Shown here: positions 17,521 to 26,652 of the stretch, in pieces
Layout: each line of letters opens with the position of its first letter
Position numbering within the stretch: the first letter of the stretch is position 1
Assembly: GCF_000306945.1 (NCBI RefSeq)
Contig: NC_018518.1
Span: 3,720,001-3,784,000 of the forward strand
Direction of reading: 5' to 3'
DNA from: Bordetella pertussis 18323
GTDB taxonomy: Bacteria > Pseudomonadota > Gammaproteobacteria > Burkholderiales > Burkholderiaceae_B
Length of the DNA stretch: 64,000 bases
Translations under genes and position numbers: made by a program
The notes under the pieces: generated by a model
Told to the model about the DNA's origin: nothing
Seen by the model: the letters and a program-made list of their open reading frames with translations, nothing else
The model's database searches: none

Positions 17521-18426
17521 CTAGCCGGGCGCGGCGATGGGGTCTTGCCGGGCCCCGCAGATCTCGTGCACCAATGCGCGCACCTGGGCGATGTCGTCGC
17601 CGGCTTCTTGCGAGCGCCGGGTGGCCGTCACCAGCTCGCGGGTAAGCGCCGGATCGCAGACAGGGGTTGCCGACAGCAGCCCCTGTTCCATTTCCAGCCG
17701 GTACACCATGGGCGCCAGCAGGGTGTACGCCACGCCTTGGGAGACCAGGTGCTTGATCTCGGCGATCGAGTCCAGGGTCGTATGGTGCCGCAGCTCGACC
17801 CCCTGCGCGCGGGCCTGGGCCTGGATGTGGCGCGTCAGGCCATGCTTGGCATTGGGCAGGATCAATGGGTAGCCCGTCAGGTCGCGGAACGCGACCGGCC
17901 GCTGGGCATCCAGCGCGCCCGGCGGGCCGACCAGGTCGATCGAGTCCGCCGTCAGCCGGCGCACCTCCAGCTGCCTGAGCGGCTGGCTGGCGAACAGCAC
18001 GGCGATATCCGGGCGCCCCGACTTCAGCCATTCGAGCAGGTGGCCCGACATGCCCTCGATGAGCTCGATGTCGAAGCTGCACTGCTGCCGGGCGCGCTCG
18101 ATCAACTGGCCGGCGAAGGTGCGCGTCATGCCATTGGGGATGCCGATCTTCACCGCGCGGCCGGAATGGGCAGCCGCGGCATGGCGCCGCTTCAGGTCGT
18201 CCACCGCCCGCAGGATGGCCACGGCGTCGCGCAGTACGGCCTCGCCGTCGACGGTAAGGCTGACGCCGCGGGCCGAGCGCTCCAGCAGCTGGGTGCCCAG
18301 CTCGTCTTCAAGCGCCTTGATCTGCGCGGTCAAGGCCGGCTGCACGATGTGCAGGGCCGACGCCGCCTTGGTGATGCTGCGGCGGTGGGCGGTCTCGACG
18401 AAGTAGCGCAGCTGGCGAAGTTCCAT
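17521..18426 (-). CDS. LysR-family transcriptional regulator
   Basis: This 301-residue regulator starts MELRQLRYFVETAHRRSITK, with the helix-turn-helix ASALHIVQPALTAQIKALED. The co-inducer domain follows from VKIGIPNGMT, with PLILPNAKHGLTRHI typical of regulators of the NAC/CBL type. The stop codon TAG at 17523-17521 lies inside the CTAG that flanks IS481 copy 2. Length and C-terminus look normal, so the insertion seems to have hit the stop codon without truncating the protein. Its regulated genes are not obvious nearby. Confidence 0.9.
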   Translation of the reverse strand: MELRQLRYFVETAHRRSITKAASALHIVQPALTAQIKALEDELGTQLLERSARGVSLTVDGEAVLRDAVAILRAVDDLKRRHAAAAHSGRAVKIGIPNGMTRTFAGQLIERARQQCSFDIELIEGMSGHLLEWLKSGRPDIAVLFASQPLRQLEVRRLTADSIDLVGPPGALDAQRPVAFRDLTGYPLILPNAKHGLTRHIQAQARAQGVELRHHTTLDSIAEIKHLVSQGVAYTLLAPMVYRLEMEQGLLSATPVCDPALTRELVTATRRSQEAGDDIAQVRALVHEICGARQDPIAAPG

Positions 18427-18553
18427 AGCCTGGGGAGTTGGCAAACATGGAGAGATCAGCCCGCATCGTATCAAGTTACGCCGCCGCCGTAACGATGCAC
18501 GGAACGTTGCGCGAACCGGCGCAGCCAAGGCCCTGCTGCGTTGCGCCAAAGAC

Positions 18554-18583
18554 AAAGGCCGCCCGGCATGCCGGGCGGCCTTT
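18554..18583. terminator. Bidirectional hairpin between csp and lysR
   Basis: AAAGGCCGCCCGG and its perfect reverse complement meet at a central CATG, with AAA on one side and TTT on the other. It sits 18 bp after the cold-shock gene on the minus strand and before the LysR start, a good position for a short terminator. Confidence 0.65.
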
Positions 18584-18601
18584 GCGGGCAGCGCGCCTAG
18601 A

Positions 18602-18805
18602 TCACAACGGAGTGATCTTGGTGGCCATCGGCCCCTTGGGTCCGTGGCCTGGGACGTAGCTCACTCGCTGCTGTTCGACGAGGACTTTGTGGCCTTCGCC
18701 CTGGATTTCAGAGTAGTGAGCGAAAAGATCGGGGCCGCCGTTTTCCGGCATGATGAAACCAAACCCTTTCTCGTCGTTGAACCACTTGACTATGCCTGTT
18801 TGCAT
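18602..18805 (-). CDS. Cold-shock domain protein, CspA family
   Basis: This 67-residue single OB-fold protein has RNP1 KGFGFI and RNP2-like DLFAHYSEI, preceded by the family start [11 protein letters not shown]. It binds single-stranded RNA and DNA and acts as an RNA chaperone. AAGGAAAG precedes the ATG. The leader from the predicted promoter (18933-18961) is about 120 nt, the long untranslated leader typical of temperature-responsive csp messages. Confidence 0.95.
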   Translation of the reverse strand: MQTGIVKWFNDEKGFGFIMPENGGPDLFAHYSEIQGEGHKVLVEQQRVSYVPGHGPKGPMATKITPL

Positions 18806-18932
18806 GAACTTTCCTTGGATATGGGGGCACCTCTCCCCAAATAGAGAGGCTGATCAAGGAAAGGATGGTGAACCATAGGGCACGCAAGGGCGCTTACCGT
18901 ACAGCGATCTCGATGCTTGACGAGCCATTTTC

Positions 18933-18961
18933 ACTATGGGCTGTCGTGGCGGTCACGTCAA
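18933..18961 (-). promoter_or_regulatory. Predicted promoter of the cold-shock gene
   Basis: On the minus strand, TTGACG (18961-18956) is followed 17 bp later by CATAGT (18938-18933), a sigma-70-like pair. This gives a leader of roughly 120 nt for csp. The rest of the 510-bp gap to 19315 holds no gene I can support. Confidence 0.45.
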
Positions 18962-19315
18962 GCACAATCGCGCCATCGAGCCACTGTTTCTATTGATTGA
19001 CAGGGCAATCCGGCAATAGCGCAGTCCGGCGTATCCTCCGCAGGGGCTCTGGAGAAAACACGCACAAAATTTCGCTGAACGAAGATGAGGCCCGGGTGGT
19101 GGCCGCCGCCTCCCGCTTCCACACGAAGCGCAGGGCGTGCAGCGTTGCGTCGGCTTGTTTCAATTAAACCGTAGGTACAGCCTGTCATTGCGCGTACCGT
19201 GGGTCAGGGACGCTCGCCGCGACAACCATGGACGCGCGAGCCGGTGTAAGGCGATGCATCCATCCGCCTTGCGCCACCTGCCCTGCCATGGCCTCAATCC
19301 ATTCGGTTTTCCATC

Positions 19316-19756
19316 ATGAAGCGCTTGAAGAAGGCCCTTGCACGCGTGGCGAATGCCTGCCTCGGGATTCTGCCACCGGCAACAACCGCCGAACGCCCCA
19401 ACAAGGCCCACAACCGGCATCAGCCAGGCACGCATGCGGCGATCCTGTCGCCTTGGCGCGTTTACCGGATATATGCTCGCCCGGGGCACCTGTTGCTTCG
19501 AAACGATCAAGGCCGAATCTATGACCTGGGCATCATGAAGGGCGTGGAACCTCATCTGACTTATCGCCTGTTCACGCGAGGGCTCAAGGGCCAAGGTTTT
19601 GCCTCGCGCACGCTGCTGCTGGACGATATCGCCCGCCGGATCGAGGATGGCGAGATATCGGATGAATTGCTTACGCTTTCCGAATGCACGGCCGAACCCG
19701 GCGCCGATCTGGATCGCGGCACCCACACCGACGTTTCAATGAGGCTGGCACGCTGA
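19316..19756 (+). CDS. Hypothetical protein, 146 residues
   Basis: I do not recognise this protein. It starts MKRLKKALARVANACLGILP, a basic and then mildly hydrophobic N-terminus that could be a weak signal or anchor. A soluble region follows with RVYRIYARPGHLLLRNDQGR and LTYRLFTRGLKGQGFASRTLL. The codons are less GC-rich at third positions than those of neighbours, which may mean acquired DNA or a non-coding frame. It stands alone between the csp leader and a convergent GntR gene. Confidence 0.5.
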   Translation: MKRLKKALARVANACLGILPPATTAERPNKAHNRHQPGTHAAILSPWRVYRIYARPGHLLLRNDQGRIYDLGIMKGVEPHLTYRLFTRGLKGQGFASRTLLLDDIARRIEDGEISDELLTLSECTAEPGADLDRGTHTDVSMRLAR

Positions 19757-19785
19757 CGAGACACCCGCCACGCCCCGATTACCGC

Positions 19786-20445
19786 TCAAAGCGCCGCGGC
19801 GAACAGCGGTTTCCACGATTCGATGTGGCGGGTGATCAGCGCCACGATGGCGTCGGGTTGCTGCTTGACAGCCAGGTCGATCATTTCGTAGTGCTCTTCC
19901 ACCGAGGCGCGCTGGCGCACGCGGCCCTCTTCGGAATTGATGCCGTAGAGCCGCATGTCGGCGCGCAGATGCATGATCATCCGGGTGAGCAAGGGGTTGC
20001 CGGCGCGCGAGACCAGGGCCTCGTGGAAGCTGCGGTCGGATTCGATGTACTGCCCCACGTCCTGGTCCTTGACCGCCTGGGCGACCTCGTCGGCCAGCGC
20101 GACCAGCGGCGCGGTGTCGGTCAGGCCCTGGCGCGCCAGGGTGGCCAGTGCGCCGGATTCCAGCATGACGCGCACGTCGAAGTGGTTCTCCAGGTCCTGC
20201 AGCGTAATGGCCTGGACCCGGAAGCCGCGATTGCGCAGGGGTTCGACCAGGCCCGAGCGGCTCAATTCCAGCAAGGCTTCGCGCACGGGCGTGGTGGAGA
20301 TACCCAGCTCGTTGGCCAGGCTGGGAACCGAATAGATCATGCCCGGCGCCGCTGCGCCCGACACGATCTGGGAACGCAATTGCGCAATAACGGATTCCCG
20401 CAAATTCGCGGGCGGCACCATCCTCGCCATTCGGTTTACCTCCAT
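19786..20445 (-). CDS. GntR-family regulator, FCD (FadR) type
   Basis: This 219-residue protein has an N-terminal winged helix (NLRESVIAQLRSQIVSGAAA, PSLANELGISTTPVREALLE) and an all-helical FCD domain. Likely metal-binding residues are visible in ESDRSFHEALVSRAGN and EEHYEMIDL. FCD regulators usually respond to small organic acids. It lies downstream of, and on the same strand as, the P5C dehydrogenase and AtoE-type genes, so it may control them. Confidence 0.92.
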   Translation of the reverse strand: MEVNRMARMVPPANLRESVIAQLRSQIVSGAAAPGMIYSVPSLANELGISTTPVREALLELSRSGLVEPLRNRGFRVQAITLQDLENHFDVRVMLESGALATLARQGLTDTAPLVALADEVAQAVKDQDVGQYIESDRSFHEALVSRAGNPLLTRMIMHLRADMRLYGINSEEGRVRQRASVEEHYEMIDLAVKQQPDAIVALITRHIESWKPLFAAAL

Positions 20446-20530
20446 GCTGGTTCGTGCGTTGTCGTAGCCCTCACTTTAACAAAACCGATGATGTAGCGCG
20501 TGACGCGCCGCCGTGGGAGGCGGCGGTTTT

Positions 20531-22147
20531 TCAGGCTGCATCGTCCATGGACGGGTAGCCGTAATGGCGGGCCGGCACCCAGGTTTCCTTGACGGTGCGC
20601 GGCGACACCCAGCGCTGCAGGTTCAGCATCGAACCCGCCTTGTCGTTGGTGCCGCTGCGGCGGGTGCCGCCGAAGGGCTGCTGGCCGACCACCGCGCCGG
20701 TGGGCTTGTCGTTGACGTAGAAATTGCCCGCGGCGAACCGCAGCGCGGCGGCGGCCTGGCCGATGGCCTGGCGGTCGTTCGCGAACACCGCGCCGGTCAG
20801 GGAATAAGGGCTGGTCTGGTCGACGAGCGCGAGCACGTCGTTCCAGCCGGCGTCGGGATAGACGTGGACGGACAGCACCGGGCCGAAGATTTCTTCCTGC
20901 ATGGTGGCCGCCTTGGGATCGGCGGCTTCGATCACGGTAGGCTGGACGAAGTACCCGACGCGGTCGTCTCCCCTGCCGCCGGCCAGCACCGTGGAGCCCT
21001 GCGCCGGCGCGCGGTCGATGTATCGCATGACGCGCTCATAGGCCTTGCGGTCGATCAGGGCGCCCATGAAGTTGCCGAAATCGGCGACGTCGCCCATGCG
21101 CACCGTGGCCAGGTTATCGAGCAGGGCTTGCCGGGCGCGCGGCCACAGCGAGGCCGGAACATAGGCGCGCGACGCGGCGCTGCATTTCTGGCCCTGGTAT
21201 TCGAAGGCGCCGCGTAGCAAGGCCACGCCCAGCGTCTCGGGGTCGGCCGAGGCGTGCGCAAGCACGAAGTCCTTGCCGCCCGTCTCGCCGACCAGCCTGG
21301 GGTACGTCCGGTACCCCGGCAGGTTGCGCGCCACCTGTTGCCACAATCCGTCGAAGACCGCGGTCGAGCCGGTGAAATGCAGGCCGGCGAAATCGGCCGA
21401 GCGCAGCACGGCGGCCGAGACCGCGGCGGAATCGCCGGGCACGAAGTTGATGACCCCGGGCGGCAAGCCGGCGGCTTCGAGCAGTTCGAGAATCAGGTAG
21501 TTGCTCAGCGACGCCGTAAACGCGGGCTTCCAGACCACGGTATTGCCCATGAGCGCGGGCGCGCACGGCAGGTTGCCGCCGATGGCCGTGAAGTTGAACG
21601 GGGTGACGGCATAGACGAATCCCTCGAGCGGACGGTAGTCGAGCCGGTTGAGGGCGCCGTGGGTCGAGAGCGGCTGCGATTGCTGCAGGCGTTCGGCGAA
21701 GGCGACGTTGAAGCGCAGGAAATCGATCAGCTCGCAGGCCGAGTCGATTTCCGCCTGGTGCACGGTCTTGCTCTGACCCGCCATGGTCGCCGCATTGAGC
21801 GTCTGGCGCCACGGCCCGGCCAGCAGCTCGGCCGCGCGCAGGAAAATCGCCGCGCGCTCGCCAAACGGCATGGCGGCCCATTCGGCCTGGGCGGCCACGG
21901 CCGCCTGTACCGCGGCGCCGGCCGTAAGTTCGTCGGCCTGCTCGACCATGCCCAGGGTGTGCCCGTGGTCGTGCGGGCAATGCAGCGCGCGGGCGGCGAC
22001 GCCGCGCTGGCGCTGTCCGCCGATGACCAACGGAACGTGCGATTGGGCGACGCGCAGCGCATCCAGCGCGTTGGCCAGGCACTGGCGCTCGGCGCTGCCG
22101 GGGCGGTAGTCCAGGACGGGTTCGTTGGCGATGTACGAGGTATTCAT
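20531..22147 (-). CDS. pruA: L-glutamate gamma-semialdehyde (1-pyrroline-5-carboxylate) dehydrogenase
   Basis: This 538-residue aldehyde dehydrogenase is of the PruA/RocA type and oxidises glutamate semialdehyde to glutamate with NAD. It shows VTPFNFTAIGGNLPCAPALM, the catalytic glutamate in LVGETGGKDF and the catalytic cysteine in EYQGQKCSAASR. The group-specific end QQPFGGTRRSGTNDKAGS is present. There is no proline dehydrogenase domain, unlike PutA. It is 20 bp downstream of the AtoE-type transporter gene. The start at 22147 (MNTSYIANEPV) matches the family. Confidence 0.92.
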   Translation of the reverse strand: MNTSYIANEPVLDYRPGSAERQCLANALDALRVAQSHVPLVIGGQRQRGVAARALHCPHDHGHTLGMVEQADELTAGAAVQAAVAAQAEWAAMPFGERAAIFLRAAELLAGPWRQTLNAATMAGQSKTVHQAEIDSACELIDFLRFNVAFAERLQQSQPLSTHGALNRLDYRPLEGFVYAVTPFNFTAIGGNLPCAPALMGNTVVWKPAFTASLSNYLILELLEAAGLPPGVINFVPGDSAAVSAAVLRSADFAGLHFTGSTAVFDGLWQQVARNLPGYRTYPRLVGETGGKDFVLAHASADPETLGVALLRGAFEYQGQKCSAASRAYVPASLWPRARQALLDNLATVRMGDVADFGNFMGALIDRKAYERVMRYIDRAPAQGSTVLAGGRGDDRVGYFVQPTVIEAADPKAATMQEEIFGPVLSVHVYPDAGWNDVLALVDQTSPYSLTGAVFANDRQAIGQAAAALRFAAGNFYVNDKPTGAVVGQQPFGGTRRSGTNDKAGSMLNLQRWVSPRTVKETWVPARHYGYPSMDDAA

Positions 22148-22167
22148 CAGGCTGTTCACGGATGGCC

Positions 22168-23568
22168 TCACTGTCCCGGGATGACGGGCGGAACATAGCT
22201 GAAGGTGTGCATCAGGATCGCGCCGGCGGCCACGACGATGGGGAAGTGCACCAGGAACTGCATGGCGGTATAGCCGACCAGGTCCTTGGATTTGAGGCGC
22301 AGTATCCCCAGCAGCGGCAGCATCCAGAACGGGTTGATGAAGTTGGGCAGCGTTTCGGCGATGTTGTAGACCATGACGGTCCAGCCCAGGTGGGCCTGGA
22401 TCTGGTTGGCCGCGTCCATGATGTACGGCGCCTCGATCACCCACTTGCCGCCGGCCGACGGGATGAAGAAGCCGAGGAACGCCGAATAGATGCTGACCAG
22501 TATCGAGAACACGCTGCTGTCGTGCGCCAGGCTGACGAACCAGTGCGCGATCGCATCCGACAACGTATGCCCCTGCACGTTGGCGACCTTGGTGAGCACG
22601 TAGCCGATGCCGCCGTAGAACGGGAACTGCAGCATCACGCCGCCGATGCTGGGCATGGCGCGGCCGAAACTCTCCAGGAAGCTGCGCGGCCGCCAGTGCA
22701 GCAGCAGGCCCAGCAACAGGAACACGAAGTTGTAGGTGTTCAGCTGCGACATCGTGATGAAGGGGTTGCCGCTGCGGAAGGTGAGGTACAGCCATCCCGA
22801 CGCCAGCCCGACAACGGCCACGGTCAGCCAGGGGCTGAACTCCAGGTAATCGCCGGGGCGCTGGCGTTGCGCCGCCTGCGCCTCGGGTTCCGTCAGGTCC
22901 ACGCCAAGGTCCTGGGCGGTCAAGGAGCGCTCCGGGCTGGGCGCCGTGAAGTAGCACACCAGTCCCGAAACCACGGTAACCAGGATCACCACCACCAGGT
23001 TCTGCCAGGTCAGTATGGTTTCGGAGAAGCCGATCACGCCGGTGATGGGCATCAGCGACGCCGGAATGCTGGCCGGCGTGGCCTGCAGCTGCGCGGCCGA
23101 CGAGCTCATGCCCAGCGTGAACCCGCAGCCCAGCCCCAGGTACCCGGCGGCGCCGGCTGCCCGGTAATCCAGGCGCAGGTCGGTGCGACGGGCCATTTCG
23201 CGCACCAGCAAGCCCGAGAAAATCAGGCTCAGGCCCCAGTTGACCAGCGACAGCAGGATGCTCAGGGTGCCGATGAACACCACGGCGCCGCGCGGGGTCG
23301 AGGGCACGTGCGCCAGCGCCCGCAGCAGCCGCGCCACGGGCGGGGACAAGGCCAGCACGTAGCCGGTAATGGCCACCATGGCCATCTGCATCGTGAAGGG
23401 GATGATGCTCCAGAAGCCTTCGCCGAAGGCCTTGCTGACGGCCAGCGGGTCGCCGCCGTGCAGGACGGCGCCGAGCGCGACCACCGCGCACGCCACGACC
23501 ACGAAGACGTAGGCATCGGGAAACCATTTCTCCGCCCAGGCGACCATGGCCTGGGAGAAGCGTTCCAT
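22168..23568 (-). CDS. AtoE-family short-chain fatty acid transporter
   Basis: This 466-residue protein has about ten or more hydrophobic segments and starts MERFSQAMVAWAEKWFPDAY, as AtoE-type carriers do. It contains SLVNWGLSLIFSGLLVREMA, GLGCGFTLGMSSSAAQLQAT and IPSAGGKWVIEAPYI. AtoE-type proteins are linked to uptake of short fatty acids. It is the first gene of an operon with pruA. IS481 copy 3 sits 50 bp upstream of the start, so the native promoter has probably been replaced or lost. Confidence 0.9.
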   Translation of the reverse strand: MERFSQAMVAWAEKWFPDAYVFVVVACAVVALGAVLHGGDPLAVSKAFGEGFWSIIPFTMQMAMVAITGYVLALSPPVARLLRALAHVPSTPRGAVVFIGTLSILLSLVNWGLSLIFSGLLVREMARRTDLRLDYRAAGAAGYLGLGCGFTLGMSSSAAQLQATPASIPASLMPITGVIGFSETILTWQNLVVVILVTVVSGLVCYFTAPSPERSLTAQDLGVDLTEPEAQAAQRQRPGDYLEFSPWLTVAVVGLASGWLYLTFRSGNPFITMSQLNTYNFVFLLLGLLLHWRPRSFLESFGRAMPSIGGVMLQFPFYGGIGYVLTKVANVQGHTLSDAIAHWFVSLAHDSSVFSILVSIYSAFLGFFIPSAGGKWVIEAPYIMDAANQIQAHLGWTVMVYNIAETLPNFINPFWMLPLLGILRLKSKDLVGYTAMQFLVHFPIVVAAGAILMHTFSYVPPVIPGQ

Positions 23569-23617
23569 GGGACTGGCTATGGCCTGCCTGCCCTGTGCGG
23601 GGGCAGCGGCGGCTAGA

Positions 23618-24660
23618 TGTGAAGATTCAATAGGTTGTATGCATGGTTCATCCGAACCGGCTTTGAGAAACTGGAAATCGCCCCCCCCCCAGTTCACTCA
23701 AGGAGCCCGGCCGGATGAACACCCATAAGCATGCCCGATTGACCTTCCTACGTCGACTCGAAATGGTCCAGCAATTGATCGCCCATCAAGTTTGTGTGCC
23801 TGAAGCGGCCCGCGCCTATGGGGTCACCGCGCCGACTGTGCGCAAATGGCTGGGCCGCTTCCTGGCTCAGGGCCAGGCGGGCTTGGCCGATGCGTCCTCG
23901 CGCCCGACGGTCTCGCCCCGAGCGATTGCGCCGGCCAAGGCGCTGGCTATCGTGGAGCTGCGCCGCAAGCGGCTGACCCAAGCGCGCATCGCCCAGGCGC
24001 TGGGCGTGTCAGCCAGCACCGTCAGCCGCGTCCTGGCCCGCGCCGGTCTGTCGCACCTGGCCGACCTGGAGCCGGCCGAGCCGGTGGTGCGCTACGAGCA
24101 TCAGGCCCCCGGCGATCTGCTGCACATCGACATCAAGAAGCTGGGACGTATCCAGCGCCCTGGCCACCGGGTCACGGGCAACCGACGCGATACCGTTGAG
24201 GGGGCCGGCTGGGACTTCGTCTTCGTGGCCATCGATGACCACGCCCGCGTGGCCTTCACCGACATCCACCCCGACGAGCGCTTCCCCAGCGCCGTCCAGT
24301 TCCTCAAGGACGCAGTGGCCTACTACCAGCGCCTGGGCGTGACCATCCAGCGCTTGCTCACCGACAATGGCTCGGCCTTTCGCAGCCGCGCCTTCGCCGC
24401 GCTGTGCCATGAGCTGGGCATCAAGCACCGCTTTACCCGACCTTACCGCCCACAGACCAATGGCAAGGCCGAACGCTTCATCCAGTCGGCCTTGCGTGAG
24501 TGGGCTTACGCTCACACCTACCAGAACTCCCAACACCGAGCCGATGCCATGAAATCCTGGCTACACCACTACAACTGGCATCGACCCCACCAAGGCATCG
24601 GGCGCGCTGTACCCATCTCCAGACTCAACCTGGACAAATACAACCTATTGACAGTTCACA
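23618..24660 (+). mobile_element. IS481: IS481 (copy 3, complete, 1043 bp)
   Basis: The left tip is TGTGAAGATTCAATAGG and the right tip is CTATTGACAGTTCACA. The flanks are GCTAGA (23612-23617) and TCTAGC (24661-24666), which do not match as a 6-bp duplication. This copy has an uninterrupted C10 run (23681-23690) in its leader; copies 2 and 4 have interrupting bases there. The left neighbour is the start of the atoE-like gene and the right neighbour is the end of an htrA-like gene. Confidence 0.97.
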
Positions 24661-24665
24661 TCTAG
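23715..24665 (+). CDS. IS481 transposase (copy 3)
   Basis: This is the full 316-residue transposase with intact Asp, Asp and Glu of the DDE core. It differs from copy 4 only near the C-terminus (NLDKYNLLTVHI against NLDEYNLLTVHS). The final Ile codon and the TAG stop are completed by the flanking TCTAG. AAGGAG lies 10 bp before the ATG. Confidence 0.97.
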   Translation: MNTHKHARLTFLRRLEMVQQLIAHQVCVPEAARAYGVTAPTVRKWLGRFLAQGQAGLADASSRPTVSPRAIAPAKALAIVELRRKRLTQARIAQALGVSASTVSRVLARAGLSHLADLEPAEPVVRYEHQAPGDLLHIDIKKLGRIQRPGHRVTGNRRDTVEGAGWDFVFVAIDDHARVAFTDIHPDERFPSAVQFLKDAVAYYQRLGVTIQRLLTDNGSAFRSRAFAALCHELGIKHRFTRPYRPQTNGKAERFIQSALREWAYAHTYQNSQHRADAMKSWLHHYNWHRPHQGIGRAVPISRLNLDKYNLLTVHI

Positions 24666-25831
24666 CCGGGCCTGATGGCTGGCCAGGGCGGGCAGCGAAG
24701 CGGCATGCATGCGGGCAACAGTCGATCCGCCGGCTTGCCGGCGCGCAGCACGCTGGCCACCGCCTGCTGGCCGGGCTGCAGCGACGCAATCTGGCCCAGC
24801 AGGCCACGCGTGTCGATCACCGGCGCGCCGTTGAGCGCCTGCACGATGTCGCCCACCCGCATGCCGGCCTTGCCCGCCGGCCCGTCGCGCATGACGCCCG
24901 CGATAATCACGCCGCGCGCCTCGCGCGGCAGCTGGAAGGCCCGCGCCAGTTCGGGCGTCATGTCCTGCGGCTCGATGCCGAACCAGCCACGCCGCACGGC
25001 GCCCGTGCGCACGATGTCTTCCATCACGCGGCGCGCGCTGTCGACCGGGATGGCGAAGCCTATGCCCAGCGAGCCGCCGGTCTCGGAGTAAATGGCCGTA
25101 TTGATGCCGACCAGGTCGCCATGGGCGTCGATCAGCGCGCCGCCCGAATTGCCGGGATTGATCGCCGCGTCGGTCTGGATGAAATTCTCATAGGTATTGA
25201 TACCCAGGCCATTGCGCCCCAGCGCCGACACGATGCCCTGCGTAGTGGTCTGGCCCACGCCGAAGGGGTTGCCGATGGCCAGCACCACGTCGCCCACCCG
25301 CGGCGCGCGCTTGTCGGCGAAGGTCGCGACCGGCAGCTCGCCCAGCTTGCCCGCCAGCTTGAGCACCGCCAGGTCGGTCTCCGGATCCGCGCCCACCACC
25401 TTGGCCGCCGCCTGGCGCCCGTCGGCCAGGGCCACCTCGATGGCGTCGGCGGCTTCGACGACGTGATAGTTGGTCAGCACATAGCCCTCGGCGCTGACGA
25501 TCACCCCCGAGCCCAGGCTGGTGGACGCCTCGCGGCGGCTCAGGCCGGGCACCTGGCCGAACAGCTGGCGCAGCACGGGATCGTCGGGCAGCGGCACCAG
25601 CGGCACGTTGACATGCTTGGTGGTGTATACGTTGACCACCGCCGGCGCGGCGCGCGCCACCGCGTCGGCATACGACGCCCCTGCCTGGCCGGACGCGGCC
25701 GCCGCGGGCGCGCGCGTGGCCGGCGCCGGACCCGACAGCCGCAGCCAATCGGGGCGCAGGGTGGTGACGACGAATAAAATGGCCAGACTGACTGTCACGG
25801 CCTGAGCAAATATCAGCCAAAGACGGCGCAT
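24662..25831 (-). CDS. HtrA/DegS-like periplasmic serine protease
   Basis: This 389-residue protein has an N-terminal membrane anchor (LIFAQAVTVSLAILFVVTTL), a trypsin-like domain with His123 (NYHVVEA), Asp153 (ETDLAVLK) and Ser229 (NPGNSGGAL), and a single PDZ domain (GWFGIEPQDMTPEL to the end). It is a DegS/AlgW-type quality-control protease facing the periplasm. The last 20-odd residues (ADRLLPACMPLRCPPWPAIR) do not resemble a PDZ end. The TAG stop lies in the CTAG flanking IS481 copy 3, so the C-terminus may be altered by the insertion or by a small frameshift. The tat genes that usually neighbour this gene in the order are absent on the IS side. Confidence 0.88.
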   Translation of the reverse strand: MRRLWLIFAQAVTVSLAILFVVTTLRPDWLRLSGPAPATRAPAAAASGQAGASYADAVARAAPAVVNVYTTKHVNVPLVPLPDDPVLRQLFGQVPGLSRREASTSLGSGVIVSAEGYVLTNYHVVEAADAIEVALADGRQAAAKVVGADPETDLAVLKLAGKLGELPVATFADKRAPRVGDVVLAIGNPFGVGQTTTQGIVSALGRNGLGINTYENFIQTDAAINPGNSGGALIDAHGDLVGINTAIYSETGGSLGIGFAIPVDSARRVMEDIVRTGAVRRGWFGIEPQDMTPELARAFQLPREARGVIIAGVMRDGPAGKAGMRVGDIVQALNGAPVIDTRGLLGQIASLQPGQQAVASVLRAGKPADRLLPACMPLRCPPWPAIRPG

Positions 25832-25851
25832 GATTTTCGATAGGGCGAGTA

Positions 25852-26628
25852 ATGAAAACGATCCATATCCGCGAGCTGGCCGACTGGCTGGACGGCGCGC
25901 TGCAAGCGGCGCGATTCAAGGACTATTGTCCCAACGGGCTGCAGGTCGAAGGCAAGGCCGAGATCGCGCACATTATCACCGGCGTGACGGCCTCCGAGGC
26001 GCTTTTGCGCGCGGCGATCGAGCGCGGCGCCGACGCGGTGCTGGTGCACCACGGCTGGTTCTGGCGCAACGAGGACCGCCGCGTGCTCGGCCCGCGCCGC
26101 ACCCGCCTGGCGCTGGCGCTGGGCCACGAACTGAACCTGCTGGCCTATCACCTGCCGCTGGATGCCCACCCGCAATGGGGCAACAACGCCCAGCTGGCGC
26201 GCGTGCTGGGCCTGCAGGCCGAAACCGGCCCGGACGGCGCGCCGCGCACCTGTGGCGCCGACAACCTGGTGTGGCTGGGCAGCGCGCCCGGCGTGCAGAC
26301 CGTGGCGCAACTGCAGCAGCGCGTGGCCGAGCGGCTGGGCCGCACGCCGCTGGTGGTGGGCGAACCGGACCGCCCGGTACGGCGGGTGGCCTGGTGCACC
26401 GGCGGCGCGCAGGGCATGCTGGCCGATGCCGTGGACGCCGGCGCCGATGCGTACATCACCGGCGAGGCGTCCGAATCCACCGTGCACCTGGCGCGCGAGA
26501 CGGGCGTGGCGTTCGTGGGAGCAGGGCACCACGCCACCGAACGCTATGGCGTGCAAGCGCTGGGCGAAGCCGTGGCGCGACAGTTCGGCATCCGGGTCGA
26601 ATTCATCGATATCGACAACCCGGTCTGA
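25852..26628 (+). CDS. Nif3-like (DUF34) dinuclear metal centre protein
   Basis: This 258-residue protein of the YbgI/Nif3 family has paired metal-binding motifs: [12 protein letters not shown] and [11 protein letters not shown] near the N-terminus, and [13 protein letters not shown] and [15 protein letters not shown] near the C-terminus. These are the usual His and Glu ligands. It is a cytoplasmic protein sometimes called GTP cyclohydrolase 1 type 2-like; its true reaction is uncertain. It is divergent from the HtrA-like gene by 20 bp. Confidence 0.92.
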   Translation: MKTIHIRELADWLDGALQAARFKDYCPNGLQVEGKAEIAHIITGVTASEALLRAAIERGADAVLVHHGWFWRNEDRRVLGPRRTRLALALGHELNLLAYHLPLDAHPQWGNNAQLARVLGLQAETGPDGAPRTCGADNLVWLGSAPGVQTVAQLQQRVAERLGRTPLVVGEPDRPVRRVAWCTGGAQGMLADAVDAGADAYITGEASESTVHLARETGVAFVGAGHHATERYGVQALGEAVARQFGIRVEFIDIDNPV

Positions 26629-26652
26629 ATGGCCGTCCCGCCGCGCATGCCG

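Noticed and set aside
20507..20530. Terminator GCCGCC-GGCGGC followed by TTTTT downstream of pruA
   Set aside because: The T run is on the plus strand, but the flanking genes are on the minus strand, so it has no transcript to end; kept out of the feature list.
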